From the NCBI RefSeq assembly GCF_012926505.1, contig NZ_JABBNT010000005.1, positions 124,001-188,000 on the forward strand: DNA of 64,000 nt, written 5' to 3'. The DNA is from Pacificispira spongiicola (lineage in GTDB: Bacteria > Pseudomonadota > Alphaproteobacteria > UBA8366 > Aestuariispiraceae). Below, piece by piece: positions 25,346 through 34,027 of this stretch (position 1 is the first letter of the stretch; each line of letters opens with the position of its first letter). The notes below the pieces were generated by a model. That model had not been told where the DNA came from. It saw nothing but the letters and a program-made list of their open reading frames with translations, and did not search any database. The position numbers were made by a program, and so were the translations under genes.

Positions 25346-26725
25346 TTACGCGGCCTGCGGAAACTCCCTGGCGACCTGACGGATCGCTTCTCGGAGAATG
25401 TCGAACATGTCGTCAATTTGCGTCTTCGTGATGATCAGCGGCGGCGAGAAAACGCACATATTGGCCATGGGACGAACGATCAGTCCCATTTCCTCGCATT
25501 TCTCATCGACCTTGGCGCCGAACTGCTGATCGAGGGCGTAGGAATCACCGTCCCCGGTCACCTTCCCCTGGACGCAGCCGACAAGACCGATTCCGCGCGT
25601 ATCTCCGACCATTGGCTCATCCCTCAAAGAATGAAGTCGCTCCAGGAAGTATGGAGATATCTCGCGAACATGTTCCAGGATTTTTTCGGTTTCCATGATC
25701 TCGATATTCTTCAACGCCGCCGCACAAGCGACCGGATGCCCCGAATAAGTATATCCGTTGTTGAACATCACGCCTTCCTGATCAGGGCCGCTGATCGGAT
25801 CGACGATGCGGTCGTTGATCAGGCACGCACCGAGCGGAAGATACCCGGACGTGAGGCCCTTAGCGCAGGTGATCATATCCGGTTCGATATCAAATACATC
25901 CTTCGACGCGAACCAATGACCCAACCGGCCAAATCCCGTCACAACCTCGTCGGAAATGTAGAGGACGTCGTATTTGCGGCAGACCTCCATGCATCCCTTG
26001 TGATAGCCGTTCGGCGGGATGATCACGCCGCCGGACGCCAAGATCGGTTCCGCGATAAAGGCGCCGACCGAATCCGGACCCAGGGCGACAATCGCGTCCT
26101 CAAGGTCTTTCACCTTCGCGGCGCACCAGTCGTCCAGGCTCATGCCCTCCGGTCGGATCAGCGGGTTGACGTCGGGCAGCAGATGTACGCGTTCCCGATC
26201 GACATCGAGGAAGTTCTTGCCCCGATCGCGCCCCGTGACAGAGGCCGACAGGAAGGTGGAGCCGTGATACGCCTTATCGCGGGAAATTACGGTCTTCTTG
26301 TTCGGACGGCCTAAACGGTTGTTGTAGAAATGCATATAGCGAATGGCGGTATCGACCGCCGTCGACCCGCCCGTTGTAAAGAACACGTTGTTCAGACCGC
26401 CGGGCGCCAAATCCGCCAGCTTTTTCGCCAAAACCGCCGGGGGCTCGCTGGCCGTATTCCACGGGGAATGGTAGCTGAGGCGCATAACCTGATCCGCGAT
26501 GGCGTCGGCCATGTCGCGGCGTCCGTATCCGATCTGGGTGCACCACATGCCGCCCGGCCCGTCGATCAGGCGGTTTCCGTGTTCGTCATACACGTAGATG
26601 CCTTCGGCACTCGCCGAAATCGTTCGGTCCGCCTGACCGAAGCTGTCCATCCCTTCCCAAGGATGCATGTAGTATTTGTTATCGTAATCTCTAATGGTCT
26701 GCGAAGACCTGTTATGCGCCTTCAT
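25346..26725 (-). CDS. Class III (omega) aminotransferase, PLP-dependent
   Basis: 459 residues from the ATG at 26725, which has GGAAAGG upstream; an ATG at 26767 would add 14 residues. PLP-fold I blocks: FFTTGGSTAVDTAIRYMHFY (cofactor phosphate region), ISRDKAYHGST, ISDEVVTGFGRLG with the ring-pairing Asp, and the Schiff-base Lys in ITCAKGLTSGYLPLGA. Members move an amino group from a terminal amine (putrescine, beta-alanine, taurine and similar) to pyruvate or 2-oxoglutarate. In this operon it could remove the amine freed by demethylation. Confidence 0.88.
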   Translation of the reverse strand: MKAHNRSSQTIRDYDNKYYMHPWEGMDSFGQADRTISASAEGIYVYDEHGNRLIDGPGGMWCTQIGYGRRDMADAIADQVMRLSYHSPWNTASEPPAVLAKKLADLAPGGLNNVFFTTGGSTAVDTAIRYMHFYNNRLGRPNKKTVISRDKAYHGSTFLSASVTGRDRGKNFLDVDRERVHLLPDVNPLIRPEGMSLDDWCAAKVKDLEDAIVALGPDSVGAFIAEPILASGGVIIPPNGYHKGCMEVCRKYDVLYISDEVVTGFGRLGHWFASKDVFDIEPDMITCAKGLTSGYLPLGACLINDRIVDPISGPDQEGVMFNNGYTYSGHPVACAAALKNIEIMETEKILEHVREISPYFLERLHSLRDEPMVGDTRGIGLVGCVQGKVTGDGDSYALDQQFGAKVDEKCEEMGLIVRPMANMCVFSPPLIITKTQIDDMFDILREAIRQVAREFPQAA

Positions 26726-26771
26726 GACACCTTTCCGATCTTTGAGTTGTGCTTCCCGGTTCGCCATCCGG

Positions 26772-27971
26772 TCAGTAAAGCGCCGGCGGGGTTGCCGCCC
26801 GGCGCGGATAATCGAAGAAACGGCGGTTGACGATCCTGGCGCGTGCCAGTCCCTTCTCCCACTTTCCTTCCTTGTCGCGGTATATTTCGACGAACAGGTC
26901 GTCCGTCACACCGATCCCGTAGGGTGCCTTCAACATGGCAAACGCGAGATTGCGTTTGCAGGTCGGCGACCATAGGGCAGAGGTAACGTGACCCGCCTCG
27001 ACCTTGCCGCGATGATAAACCAACGCGTCGTAAGCCGGTTTGTTGCCGTCAATGTCGAGCCCGACCACCATGTAACGGGGACCGGTCTCCTTTGCTTTCA
27101 GGAGGGCGCGACGGCCATTGAAATGCCCTTTCCCGAAATCCACCATCCATCCGAACCCCAGTTCGAACGGCGTCCGCCCGCGGGTCGACCGCAGGGCGTG
27201 ATGACTTGATTGAAAATCCTTCCCCGGCAGCAGAAGCCCCGCCTCGATCCGGGTCATTTCCACCGCCTCGTATCCGACGGGTTTCAACCCGTGAATACGG
27301 CCCGCCGCAAACAGATGCTGCCACAGTGCGGCAGCCTTATCGTTCGGGACCCACAGCTCATAGCCCAAATCGCCGGTGAAGCCGGTGCGCGATACGGTCA
27401 CGCCATCGTCAAAATGGCGGATATCGAACGGCTTCATCGTCTCAACACCGTTGAAACCCGCCGCTTTCAACACCGCATAGCTGGTTGGTCCCTGCAGCGA
27501 CAGACCGGCGACGTCCAGACTTTCATCCACGATTTCGACATCGAAGCCCCAGGCAACGTCGTTCAGCCAGGAGAATTGCGGTTCCTGGCAGCACAGACGG
27601 AAATCGGTCGCGGTGAAGCGAAACACCGTGCCGTCGTCGATGACATTGCCATCCTCGTCGCACCAGATGGAATAAGCGACGCGATTGTCCCTCATCTTCG
27701 CCACATTGCGCGTGACGAGACGGTTCATGACGGTCAGCGCATCAGGCCCGGCAATTCGGTATTTCCGCATCGGGGAAACATCGAAGACGGTCGCCTGATT
27801 GCGGATGGCGAAATACTCGCTTTCGATCGATTCAAAATGGCGCGGCGACAGAAAGCCGGCCCAGTCCATCCAGGACTGTTCCAGATTCATGGGGGCCAGG
27901 AAGTCATGGAACGGGGTCGGCGACAGGCCGCGCTGCACACCCTTCATCGCGGGTTTCTTGATAACGCTCAT
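26772..27971 (-). CDS. GcvT-like aminomethyltransferase family protein
   Basis: 399 residues from the ATG at 27971, which overlaps the upstream flavoprotein stop (ATGA). The GcvT/DmdA fold is seen in ATVFDVSPMRKYRIAGPDA, LNDVAWGFDVEIV, GLSLQGPTSYAVL, SRTGFTGDLGYELWVP and RIEAGLLLPGKDF. Members move a one-carbon unit from a methylated amine or sulfonium compound to tetrahydrofolate (glycine cleavage T protein, dimethylglycine dehydrogenase C-domain, DMSP demethylase). This supports a demethylation route in the operon, although the methyl donor is unknown. Confidence 0.85.
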   Translation of the reverse strand: MSVIKKPAMKGVQRGLSPTPFHDFLAPMNLEQSWMDWAGFLSPRHFESIESEYFAIRNQATVFDVSPMRKYRIAGPDALTVMNRLVTRNVAKMRDNRVAYSIWCDEDGNVIDDGTVFRFTATDFRLCCQEPQFSWLNDVAWGFDVEIVDESLDVAGLSLQGPTSYAVLKAAGFNGVETMKPFDIRHFDDGVTVSRTGFTGDLGYELWVPNDKAAALWQHLFAAGRIHGLKPVGYEAVEMTRIEAGLLLPGKDFQSSHHALRSTRGRTPFELGFGWMVDFGKGHFNGRRALLKAKETGPRYMVVGLDIDGNKPAYDALVYHRGKVEAGHVTSALWSPTCKRNLAFAMLKAPYGIGVTDDLFVEIYRDKEGKWEKGLARARIVNRRFFDYPRRAATPPALY

Positions 27972-29515
27972 GCCGCGGCCCTCTTCTTCAATCCTTTCAA
28001 CACCTGTCGCGCCGCGTTGCAGCCCGGCAGGCCGGTCACGTCGCCGCCCGGATGGGTCGACGCCCCACACAGATACATGCCGGAAACGGGCATTTCGTAT
28101 CGATCCATCCCCGGTACGGGGCGCAACATCAGCATCTGGTCGGCGATCAGTTCTCCATGATGCCAATGACCGCCCGGCGCGCCGGTTTCCGTTTCGATAT
28201 CGACGGGGGTCAAGACTTCCGCTTCCTGAACCGATGCCGTCAGGCCCGGCGCGAATCCTTCCAAGCGATCCAGCACCTTGCTTTCCAGAGTCTTCTTCGC
28301 ACTGTCCGTCCATCCGCCCTGCAAATCGTAAGGCACGTATTGGACGATCGCGGACAAGGTTGCGCCCATTTCCGCATCGCGGCGGCCCGGCAGGACAATC
28401 TCCATAATCGGGGTTTCCGGCATTTCGCCGTATTTTACCGCATTGTAGGTCAGTTCCAGGTCGCCCAAACCTTGCGCGGTGAGGATACGGCCCGACGCCT
28501 GCTTGTCGGATACACCGGTAAAGCTTGGCATGGCGGACAGGGACAGGTTGACCTTCGCCGCCGCCCCGCGCGTCCGAATATTGCGGACACGTCGCACATC
28601 CTCCGCATCGAACTGGCCGATGCCGGTCAAACGGATCGTCGTCATCGGATCGAGGCTCGACAGGACGCGTCCGCAGGTTATGCGTTCCCCCTCTTCCGTT
28701 TCGACGCCGGTAGCCCGGTCGTCCTCGGTCAGGATGGCCGTGACACCGGTCTTGCATCGAATGGTCACGCCGGCAGCGCTCGCGGCCTCCGCAAAAGCGT
28801 CGACAACGGTCGCCATCCCACCTTTCGGCACGATACGATTTCCTCCATTCCTCAAGCGCTGCAAAAGCGTCAACACCGTGCCTGGCGCACGCGGACCCTG
28901 ACGTCCGCCCAGGACCGCGTCGACACCCAAAAGCGCCGCCAGCGGACTGTCGTCCATTTCGTCCAGCACGGTGTCATAAACGTTGGACAGCAAAACACGC
29001 ATGAATTCGCGGCTATCCACGGCGCCCAAGCGCCGAATACCGAAGGCAAGCCCGGCAAGCCCCACGATTTCCCGCCAATCGCCGCCTTCCAATTGCGGCG
29101 GCGGCGCGGCCACAAGCGGCGCCAGCTTGTCGGCAAAGCGGCTCAGACGATCCCGCAGTGCCGTGAAACCCGCGGCATCGGGATGCGCCGCCCCGTCGGC
29201 ATAGGCGACGCTGGGGCCATCCAGGTAGACATGCCGCCCGTCATCGCTCAACAGCAACGTCGACAGCGGTGCCTCCCGACCCGTCAGACCGTGGCGGGAA
29301 AGCCCCAGATCCGAAATTTCCTGACGACCGAGGGCGATGGTCGAATGCGCGTAGCGCGGCACGCTACCTCCGTCCTTGAACCTGGTCACGCCCACGGCCC
29401 CACCCGGCTGTGCACCCTTTTCCAGAACCAGAACGGACTGCCCCGCCTTCGCCAACAGCGTCGCCGCGGCAAGGCCGTTATGACCGCCCCCGATGACGAT
29501 CGTGTCGTATTGCAT
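27968..29515 (-). CDS. FAD-dependent oxidoreductase, phytoene-desaturase-like (second copy)
   Basis: 515 residues. The N-terminal FAD-binding motif is IVIGGGHNGLAAATLLAKAG with the Glu of VLVLEKG at the end of strand 2. The C-terminal FAD segment is MYLCGASTHPGGDVTGLPG. This is the CrtI/PYROXD2-like family. It overlaps the GcvT-like gene and touches the related 550-residue flavoprotein gene (TGATG). Paired flavoproteins of this kind could form a heteromeric amine or alcohol oxidase; the reaction is unknown. Confidence 0.82.
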   Translation of the reverse strand: MQYDTIVIGGGHNGLAAATLLAKAGQSVLVLEKGAQPGGAVGVTRFKDGGSVPRYAHSTIALGRQEISDLGLSRHGLTGREAPLSTLLLSDDGRHVYLDGPSVAYADGAAHPDAAGFTALRDRLSRFADKLAPLVAAPPPQLEGGDWREIVGLAGLAFGIRRLGAVDSREFMRVLLSNVYDTVLDEMDDSPLAALLGVDAVLGGRQGPRAPGTVLTLLQRLRNGGNRIVPKGGMATVVDAFAEAASAAGVTIRCKTGVTAILTEDDRATGVETEEGERITCGRVLSSLDPMTTIRLTGIGQFDAEDVRRVRNIRTRGAAAKVNLSLSAMPSFTGVSDKQASGRILTAQGLGDLELTYNAVKYGEMPETPIMEIVLPGRRDAEMGATLSAIVQYVPYDLQGGWTDSAKKTLESKVLDRLEGFAPGLTASVQEAEVLTPVDIETETGAPGGHWHHGELIADQMLMLRPVPGMDRYEMPVSGMYLCGASTHPGGDVTGLPGCNAARQVLKGLKKRAAA

Positions 29516-31167
29516 CAGGCAGCCCTCCCCATAACACCGTTGCCGACGGCGGCACGGCCCATATCACTCAACACTTCGCGCGCGGCATTCGCCCCCGGCG
29601 CGGCCATGACGCCGCCGCCCGGATGCGCGGACGATCCACACAAATACAAGCCTTTGATCGGCGACCGATACTGGGCATAGCCAGGGACCGGCCGGTTGAA
29701 CAAAAGCTGATCGAAAGTCAGTTCGCCCTGGAAGATATTGCCTTCCGTCAACCCGACCTCGTTTTCGATATCCCAGGGCGTGCGGACTTCCATATGGACG
29801 ATCTTGTCGCGGAAGCCGGGACTGTGCCGGGCGATCTTGTTGATCACCGTATCGGCAAAGGCCTGCCGCGCCGGACCGTTCCAGGACTCGCCGCCCGCCA
29901 GTTCATAGGGTGCGTATTGCACGAAAACCGTCATCATATGCTTGCCCGGATGGGTCAGCGTCGGGTCGATCTGGGACGGGATCAGCATGTCGAAATACGG
30001 CTCTTCCGACCATTTCCCGACCTTCCAATCGTCATAGGCCCGCTCCAGCTCATCCAGAGATTCGGAGGCATGCATGTCCCCCTGCATCAAGATGGAATTC
30101 GGCGGCAGCGCCGGGAAGTCGGGCAGGCTGTCCAAGGCGATGTTCAGTTTCCCGGACGACCCGCGTATCTTGAACCGCTTCACCGCCTTGATGAAGTCGC
30201 CGTCCAATTCGCCTTCCTCGACATGTTCCAGGAAGGTCCGGCGGACATCCATATTGGAGACAACGGTCGACGCCTCATACACATCGCCATTGTCCAGCAC
30301 GACGCCGGAGACCTGCCCGTTCTCCGTCAGGAAATGGTTGATGCCGCTGCCGGTGACGATCTCGCCCCCCGCTTCCATGAAGGCGAGACTCAGCGCCTTG
30401 CTGACGCCCCCCATACCGCCACGCGTGAAGCCCCAGGCCCCGATGCTGCCGTCGACGTCGCCCATATAGTGGTGCAGCAGGACATAGGCCGTCCCCGGCG
30501 AATAGACGCCCAGACCGGTCCCGATAATGCCGCTGCCCGCGAAATGCGCCTTGAGGACCTCGCTTTCGAAGAATTCGTCCAGGAATTCCCCGACCGACAT
30601 GGTCCAGAAGCGCAGCATATCGGCCATTTCACGGGCGCCGAGATCGTGGAAGCGTTTCAGCAGGAACATCATTTCCTGCAAATCCTTCGGCCGCATACTG
30701 ACCGGATCCGGCGGCGTGCGCAGCAGAAGCGGCCGAATGAATCGGCATTGCCGCATGATGTAGCGCGAATACCGGTCATACGCGTCCGCGTCGATCGGGC
30801 TATGGCGCTGAATTTCGCGCCGGAACGCGTTGTGTTCCGCATAGGACCCGAAATGATCGCCATTGTTCAGGAAGGTCGCCCCACCCTCATAGGGAATGAC
30901 CTGAAGGCCGTGCCGGCCAAGTTCCAAATCGCGCGCCACTTCCGGGCGCAGCAGACTGCAAACATAAGAACAATTCGAATAGGTCCAGCCTTCGTGCAAT
31001 TCCCGACTGACCGCCGCCCCGCCGATATAGTCGTTCTTTTCCACGATCAGGGTTTTCAACCCCGCCTTGGCCAGATACGCCCCGGCCGTCAGGCCGTTAT
31101 GACCCGCCCCGACGACGATCGCGTCATAACGCCCCGCCTTTCCGTTCTTTCCCGATACTTCGGTCAT
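29515..31167 (-). CDS. FAD-dependent oxidoreductase, phytoene-desaturase-like (first copy)
   Basis: 550 residues from the ATG at 31167; a TTG 15 codons earlier is unlikely. The FAD motif is IVVGAGHNGLTAGAYLAKAG followed by LIVEKNDYIGG, and the C-terminal FAD segment is LYLCGSSAHPGGGVMAAPG. It is the first gene of the minus-strand amine operon, with the 28-bp element at 31283-31310 upstream. It is similar to the following 515-residue protein but clearly diverged, so this is an old duplication. Confidence 0.82.
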   Translation of the reverse strand: MTEVSGKNGKAGRYDAIVVGAGHNGLTAGAYLAKAGLKTLIVEKNDYIGGAAVSRELHEGWTYSNCSYVCSLLRPEVARDLELGRHGLQVIPYEGGATFLNNGDHFGSYAEHNAFRREIQRHSPIDADAYDRYSRYIMRQCRFIRPLLLRTPPDPVSMRPKDLQEMMFLLKRFHDLGAREMADMLRFWTMSVGEFLDEFFESEVLKAHFAGSGIIGTGLGVYSPGTAYVLLHHYMGDVDGSIGAWGFTRGGMGGVSKALSLAFMEAGGEIVTGSGINHFLTENGQVSGVVLDNGDVYEASTVVSNMDVRRTFLEHVEEGELDGDFIKAVKRFKIRGSSGKLNIALDSLPDFPALPPNSILMQGDMHASESLDELERAYDDWKVGKWSEEPYFDMLIPSQIDPTLTHPGKHMMTVFVQYAPYELAGGESWNGPARQAFADTVINKIARHSPGFRDKIVHMEVRTPWDIENEVGLTEGNIFQGELTFDQLLFNRPVPGYAQYRSPIKGLYLCGSSAHPGGGVMAAPGANAAREVLSDMGRAAVGNGVMGRAA

Positions 31168-31282
31168 ACGACTGTCCCACGCTCCCAACGCCGTCTCGAA
31201 CCCTGAGCGCAACGGCCCGGAAATTCGTGATCACAATTTCATTTCAGGATTGAGGCTAGCCGAAGCGCGCAAAACCGTCTAT

Positions 31283-31310
31283 ATTTTTTTGAGCGCTTAT
31301 TTAAAAAAAT
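31283..31310. promoter_or_regulatory. 28-bp A/T-armed element between flavoprotein and TetR genes (copy 2)
   Basis: Arm ATTTTTTT, 12-bp core GAGCGCTTATTT, arm AAAAAAAT. It has the same layout as 19117-19144: the same right arm, and cores that share GAG at the start and TTT at the end. It lies in the 228-bp divergent region, about 115 bp from the flavoprotein start and 86 bp from the regulator start, a good position for control of both. Confidence 0.6.
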
Positions 31311-31395
31311 AAAATCCGTTTTAAGTCACCCCTTGCGCCACAGCGCCGCATCATCGAAAGATGAGGGTGAGAAACAGGAGGAAAACGGAACGCCA

Positions 31396-32070
31396 ATGTC
31401 CGACGCGCATGCGAAAAAGCCGCTTGGCAGACCGAAGGGCGAGCAGACGGAAAACGCCGCCAAACGCCGGAAACAACTTGTCGAGGCGGCAATCGATTCG
31501 ATCGTGACGCACGGCATGTCCGCAACTACCCTCGCCACCGTGTCCAAGGCTGCGGGCCTGTCCCAAGGCGTCGCCGTTTTCTATTTCAAGAGCAAGGAAA
31601 ACCTGCTCACCGAAACCCTGAAAAAGCATTACGAGGAATATCAAGCGACCTGGAAACGGGCCCAGGCAGACGCGCCGGACGATCCGCTGGAACAGATCAT
31701 GGCGATCGTCTATGCCGACCTCGACCCGATCATCTGCAACAACCGTAACCTGACGCTTTGGAACTCCTATTGGGGGGAAGCCACGGCCCGCCCGAATTTC
31801 GCGGAACTCTGCGACCACTACGACAAGGAACGGTATGACATGCTGGTGTCCTTGTGTCGCGCGGTAGAGGACCAGATGAGCGGCAAGCAATGGGATGCGG
31901 TATCCGTCGCCGACACGTTGGATACGCTGACCGACGGATTCTGGATTCGTATCCATATTACCCCGAATTTCATGTCCTTGAAGGAAGCGCGCGGCGTTAT
32001 TGCCCGCTATCTGGCCACGGTCTTTCCCCAACATGAATCCCGGATTTTCGAATTGGCGCGGGCAGTTTGA
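31396..32070 (+). CDS. TetR family regulator, BetI-like
   Basis: 224 residues from the ATG at 31396, with AGGAGG about 14 bases upstream. The N-terminal helix-turn-helix reads IVTHGMSATTLATVSKAAGLSQGVAVFYFKSK (about residues 37-68, core AGLSQGVAVFYF). The ligand domain carries LTLWNSYWGEATARPNFAEL, as in BetI-type regulators of choline/betaine genes. It is divergent from the catabolic operon. The presumed ligand is the substrate or an early amine intermediate. Confidence 0.85.
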   Translation: MSDAHAKKPLGRPKGEQTENAAKRRKQLVEAAIDSIVTHGMSATTLATVSKAAGLSQGVAVFYFKSKENLLTETLKKHYEEYQATWKRAQADAPDDPLEQIMAIVYADLDPIICNNRNLTLWNSYWGEATARPNFAELCDHYDKERYDMLVSLCRAVEDQMSGKQWDAVSVADTLDTLTDGFWIRIHITPNFMSLKEARGVIARYLATVFPQHESRIFELARAV

Positions 32071-32106
32071 TCCGATGTCAAATTGACGTGCAAATTGGCC
32101 GTATCC

Positions 32107-32517
32107 ATGGCACGTATTTTCCCCATGCACCGGGGGATCGGACATAACAATGACTGGTGGGATCGCGTTTTCCGCGTCCTGCTTGCCTTGCTGTTGGTCT
32201 ACAGCTTTTCCTCCCCGGCATCCGCCCTTCCGCAGAAAGAAGGGTATATCGCGATCTGCTCCGGTAGCGAGATCCTCTATATCCCGCTTGCCGATGCCGG
32301 ATTGGAAGACCCGTCGCAGGAAGCGCAGGCGCCGACCTCTTCGCCCTGCCCCTGGTTCACCCAGTTGCACGCACTCGATGCCGCGGACATTGCCGTCGTC
32401 GGGCACAGCACCGTCATTTATGACGCATTGCCGATACCGGCGGACGATACCCGACCCGTCGCGCAGCAAATCCCACGCGCCTTCCAGGCAAGAGGCCCGC
32501 CCCTCCTCGCCGCTTGA
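32107..32517 (+). CDS. Small exported or membrane-anchored protein of unknown function
   Basis: 136 residues if started at ATG 32107; ATG 32125 is an alternative, and no good ribosome site decides. After a short basic head a hydrophobic segment (VLLALLLVYSFSSPASA) ends in an AxA-like cleavage site. The mature part has a single CPWF motif (SSPCPWFTQLHAL) and little else. It resembles the small exported proteins (DUF2946-like) often found next to PepSY or TonB-dependent metal systems, and a PepSY protein follows 74 bp later. Assignment to that family is tentative. Confidence 0.55.
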   Translation: MARIFPMHRGIGHNNDWWDRVFRVLLALLLVYSFSSPASALPQKEGYIAICSGSEILYIPLADAGLEDPSQEAQAPTSSPCPWFTQLHALDAADIAVVGHSTVIYDALPIPADDTRPVAQQIPRAFQARGPPLLAA

Positions 32518-32542
32518 TCGCCGTTAAAAACCGACAAGCAGC

Positions 32543-32562
32543 CGCCCTGATCCGTCAGGGCG
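32543..32562. other. Short perfect hairpin
   Basis: CGCCCTGA-TCCG-TCAGGGCG has an 8-bp stem and a 4-base loop, without a T-run. It lies between the small exported protein gene and the PepSY gene. It may slow transcription or modulate expression of the second gene. Confidence 0.4.
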
Positions 32563-32590
32563 GGGCACCCTATTGCAATGGAATTGGATA

Positions 32591-33943
32591 ATGACCAAGA
32601 AACCCTCCGCGGCGGCGGTGAACACCCCGCTATATCGTGCCGTCTGGCGATGGCATTTCTATGCGGGACTGATCGTCCTGCCCTTCATGATCCTGCTGGC
32701 GGTGACCGGCGGACTGTATCTCTTCAAGGACGAGATAAACGACGCATTCTACAGCGACCTTCGACGCGTCGAACCGGCGGCGACGGCATTCCTAACACCG
32801 TCTGAGCTGACGGCCAGTGCCCTGACCGCCCATCCTGGCAAGTTGAAGGCCTACCTGCCCCCGGCGGCCCCGGACCGGGCCGCCCAGATTCGCATCGCTA
32901 CGGAAGACGGACAAAAAAATGTCGTCTATGTGAACCCCTATTCCGGCGCGGTATTGGGCAGCGACTGGGACGCCGGATTTGCCGGGTCCCCCCTGATGTG
33001 GACGATCCGCAAGCTGCATAGCCTGGAATATGTCGGCTGGCTGGGGAACCGGGTCATCGAATGCGTCGCCGGATGGGCGATCCTGCTGACGGTTACCGGG
33101 GTTTATCTGTGGTGGCCGCGCGGCCGGAAGGAAGGCGTCCTGAAACCGCGCCTGACACGCGGACGCACCATGTGGCGTGATTTCCATGCCGTAACAGGGA
33201 TTTACGCCGCAGCCTTCATCGTCTTTCTAGCAACCACCGGCCTGCCCTGGTCCGGGTATTGGGGCAAGAACTTCTACGACTTGTCCTATTCCGCCGGTCT
33301 CGGCATGCCCGACGGATATTGGGACAAATACCCGACATCCACCGTATTGACGGGGGAAGCCCTGGATCGGGCGCCGTGGATCCTGGAAAACCAGCCCATG
33401 CCGCTGTCCAAGGCGGCGGAAGGAATTCCCGCCGGCCTAGACGCCGTCGTGCGGATTGTGGAAGACATGGGCATTCATCCCGGTTACGCCCTGTCGATGC
33501 CGAACGGCCCGACCGGCGTTTTCACCGCCTCGGTCTATCCGGACGACATCACCTATGAACGGGTGATCCATCTGGACCAATATACCGGCGAGGTTCTGTT
33601 CGACATGGGATTGGCCGATCTCGGTGCATTGGGCCGTGCGGCAGAATGGGGGATCAGCGTCCATATGGGGCAGGAATTCGGCACTGCGAACCAGATCGCA
33701 ATGCTGCTGGCCTGTATAGTCATCGTCCTTATGGCGATATCGGCCATCGTCATGTGGTGGAAACGGCGTCCGGTAGGCTCTCTGGGCGCACCGCGTGTCC
33801 CGGCGGACTGGCGCATTCCACGCGCGATCCTCGGTATCGCCGTCGTCGCGGGACTGTTCTTCCCACTGGTCGGCCTGTCGATGCTGGTCGCGCTGACGGT
33901 CGAATTGCTCCTTACCCGCGTAATGCAACCGAAACCGGCTTAA
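32591..33943 (+). CDS. PepSY-associated transmembrane protein
   Basis: 450 residues from ATG 32591; a TTG at 32573 is less likely. Four main membrane segments are predicted, near 18-38, 150-170, 195-215 and 365-390, with a final hydrophobic pair at about 410-440. The first begins LYRAVWRWHFYAGLIVLPF, the hallmark of PepSY_TM proteins, and LWWPRGRKEG and RDFHAVTGIYA follow as in the family. Such proteins often accompany siderophore receptors and may reduce or handle metal complexes at the inner membrane. No receptor is encoded here. Confidence 0.85.
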   Translation: MTKKPSAAAVNTPLYRAVWRWHFYAGLIVLPFMILLAVTGGLYLFKDEINDAFYSDLRRVEPAATAFLTPSELTASALTAHPGKLKAYLPPAAPDRAAQIRIATEDGQKNVVYVNPYSGAVLGSDWDAGFAGSPLMWTIRKLHSLEYVGWLGNRVIECVAGWAILLTVTGVYLWWPRGRKEGVLKPRLTRGRTMWRDFHAVTGIYAAAFIVFLATTGLPWSGYWGKNFYDLSYSAGLGMPDGYWDKYPTSTVLTGEALDRAPWILENQPMPLSKAAEGIPAGLDAVVRIVEDMGIHPGYALSMPNGPTGVFTASVYPDDITYERVIHLDQYTGEVLFDMGLADLGALGRAAEWGISVHMGQEFGTANQIAMLLACIVIVLMAISAIVMWWKRRPVGSLGAPRVPADWRIPRAILGIAVVAGLFFPLVGLSMLVALTVELLLTRVMQPKPA

Positions 33944-33964
33944 ACCCCGGAAGGTGGCAAAAGA

Positions 33965-33998
33965 AACGCCCCGGCTGCAACAGCGCAGCCGGGGCGTT
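33965..33998. terminator. Bidirectional rho-independent terminator
   Basis: AACGCCCCGGCTGC (33965-33978) and GCAGCCGGGGCGTT (33985-33998) form a perfect 14-bp stem with a 6-base loop. It lies between the convergent PepSY and MipA genes. The flanking A/T is short, but the stem is very strong and could serve both strands. Confidence 0.8.
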
Positions 33999-34027
33999 AT
34001 TCGGTCGGGGCGTTTTCGTTCTTCCAA

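Noticed and set aside
27972-28757. Extension of the GcvT-like gene further upstream
   Set aside because: The extra 262 residues lie inside the flavoprotein gene in another frame and show no homology; the ATG at 27971 overlaps the flavoprotein stop.
18500-32100. tRNA-Arg as attachment site of a genomic island carrying the amine cluster
   Set aside because: No integrase, no second copy of the tRNA 3' end, and no change in composition was seen at the far side.
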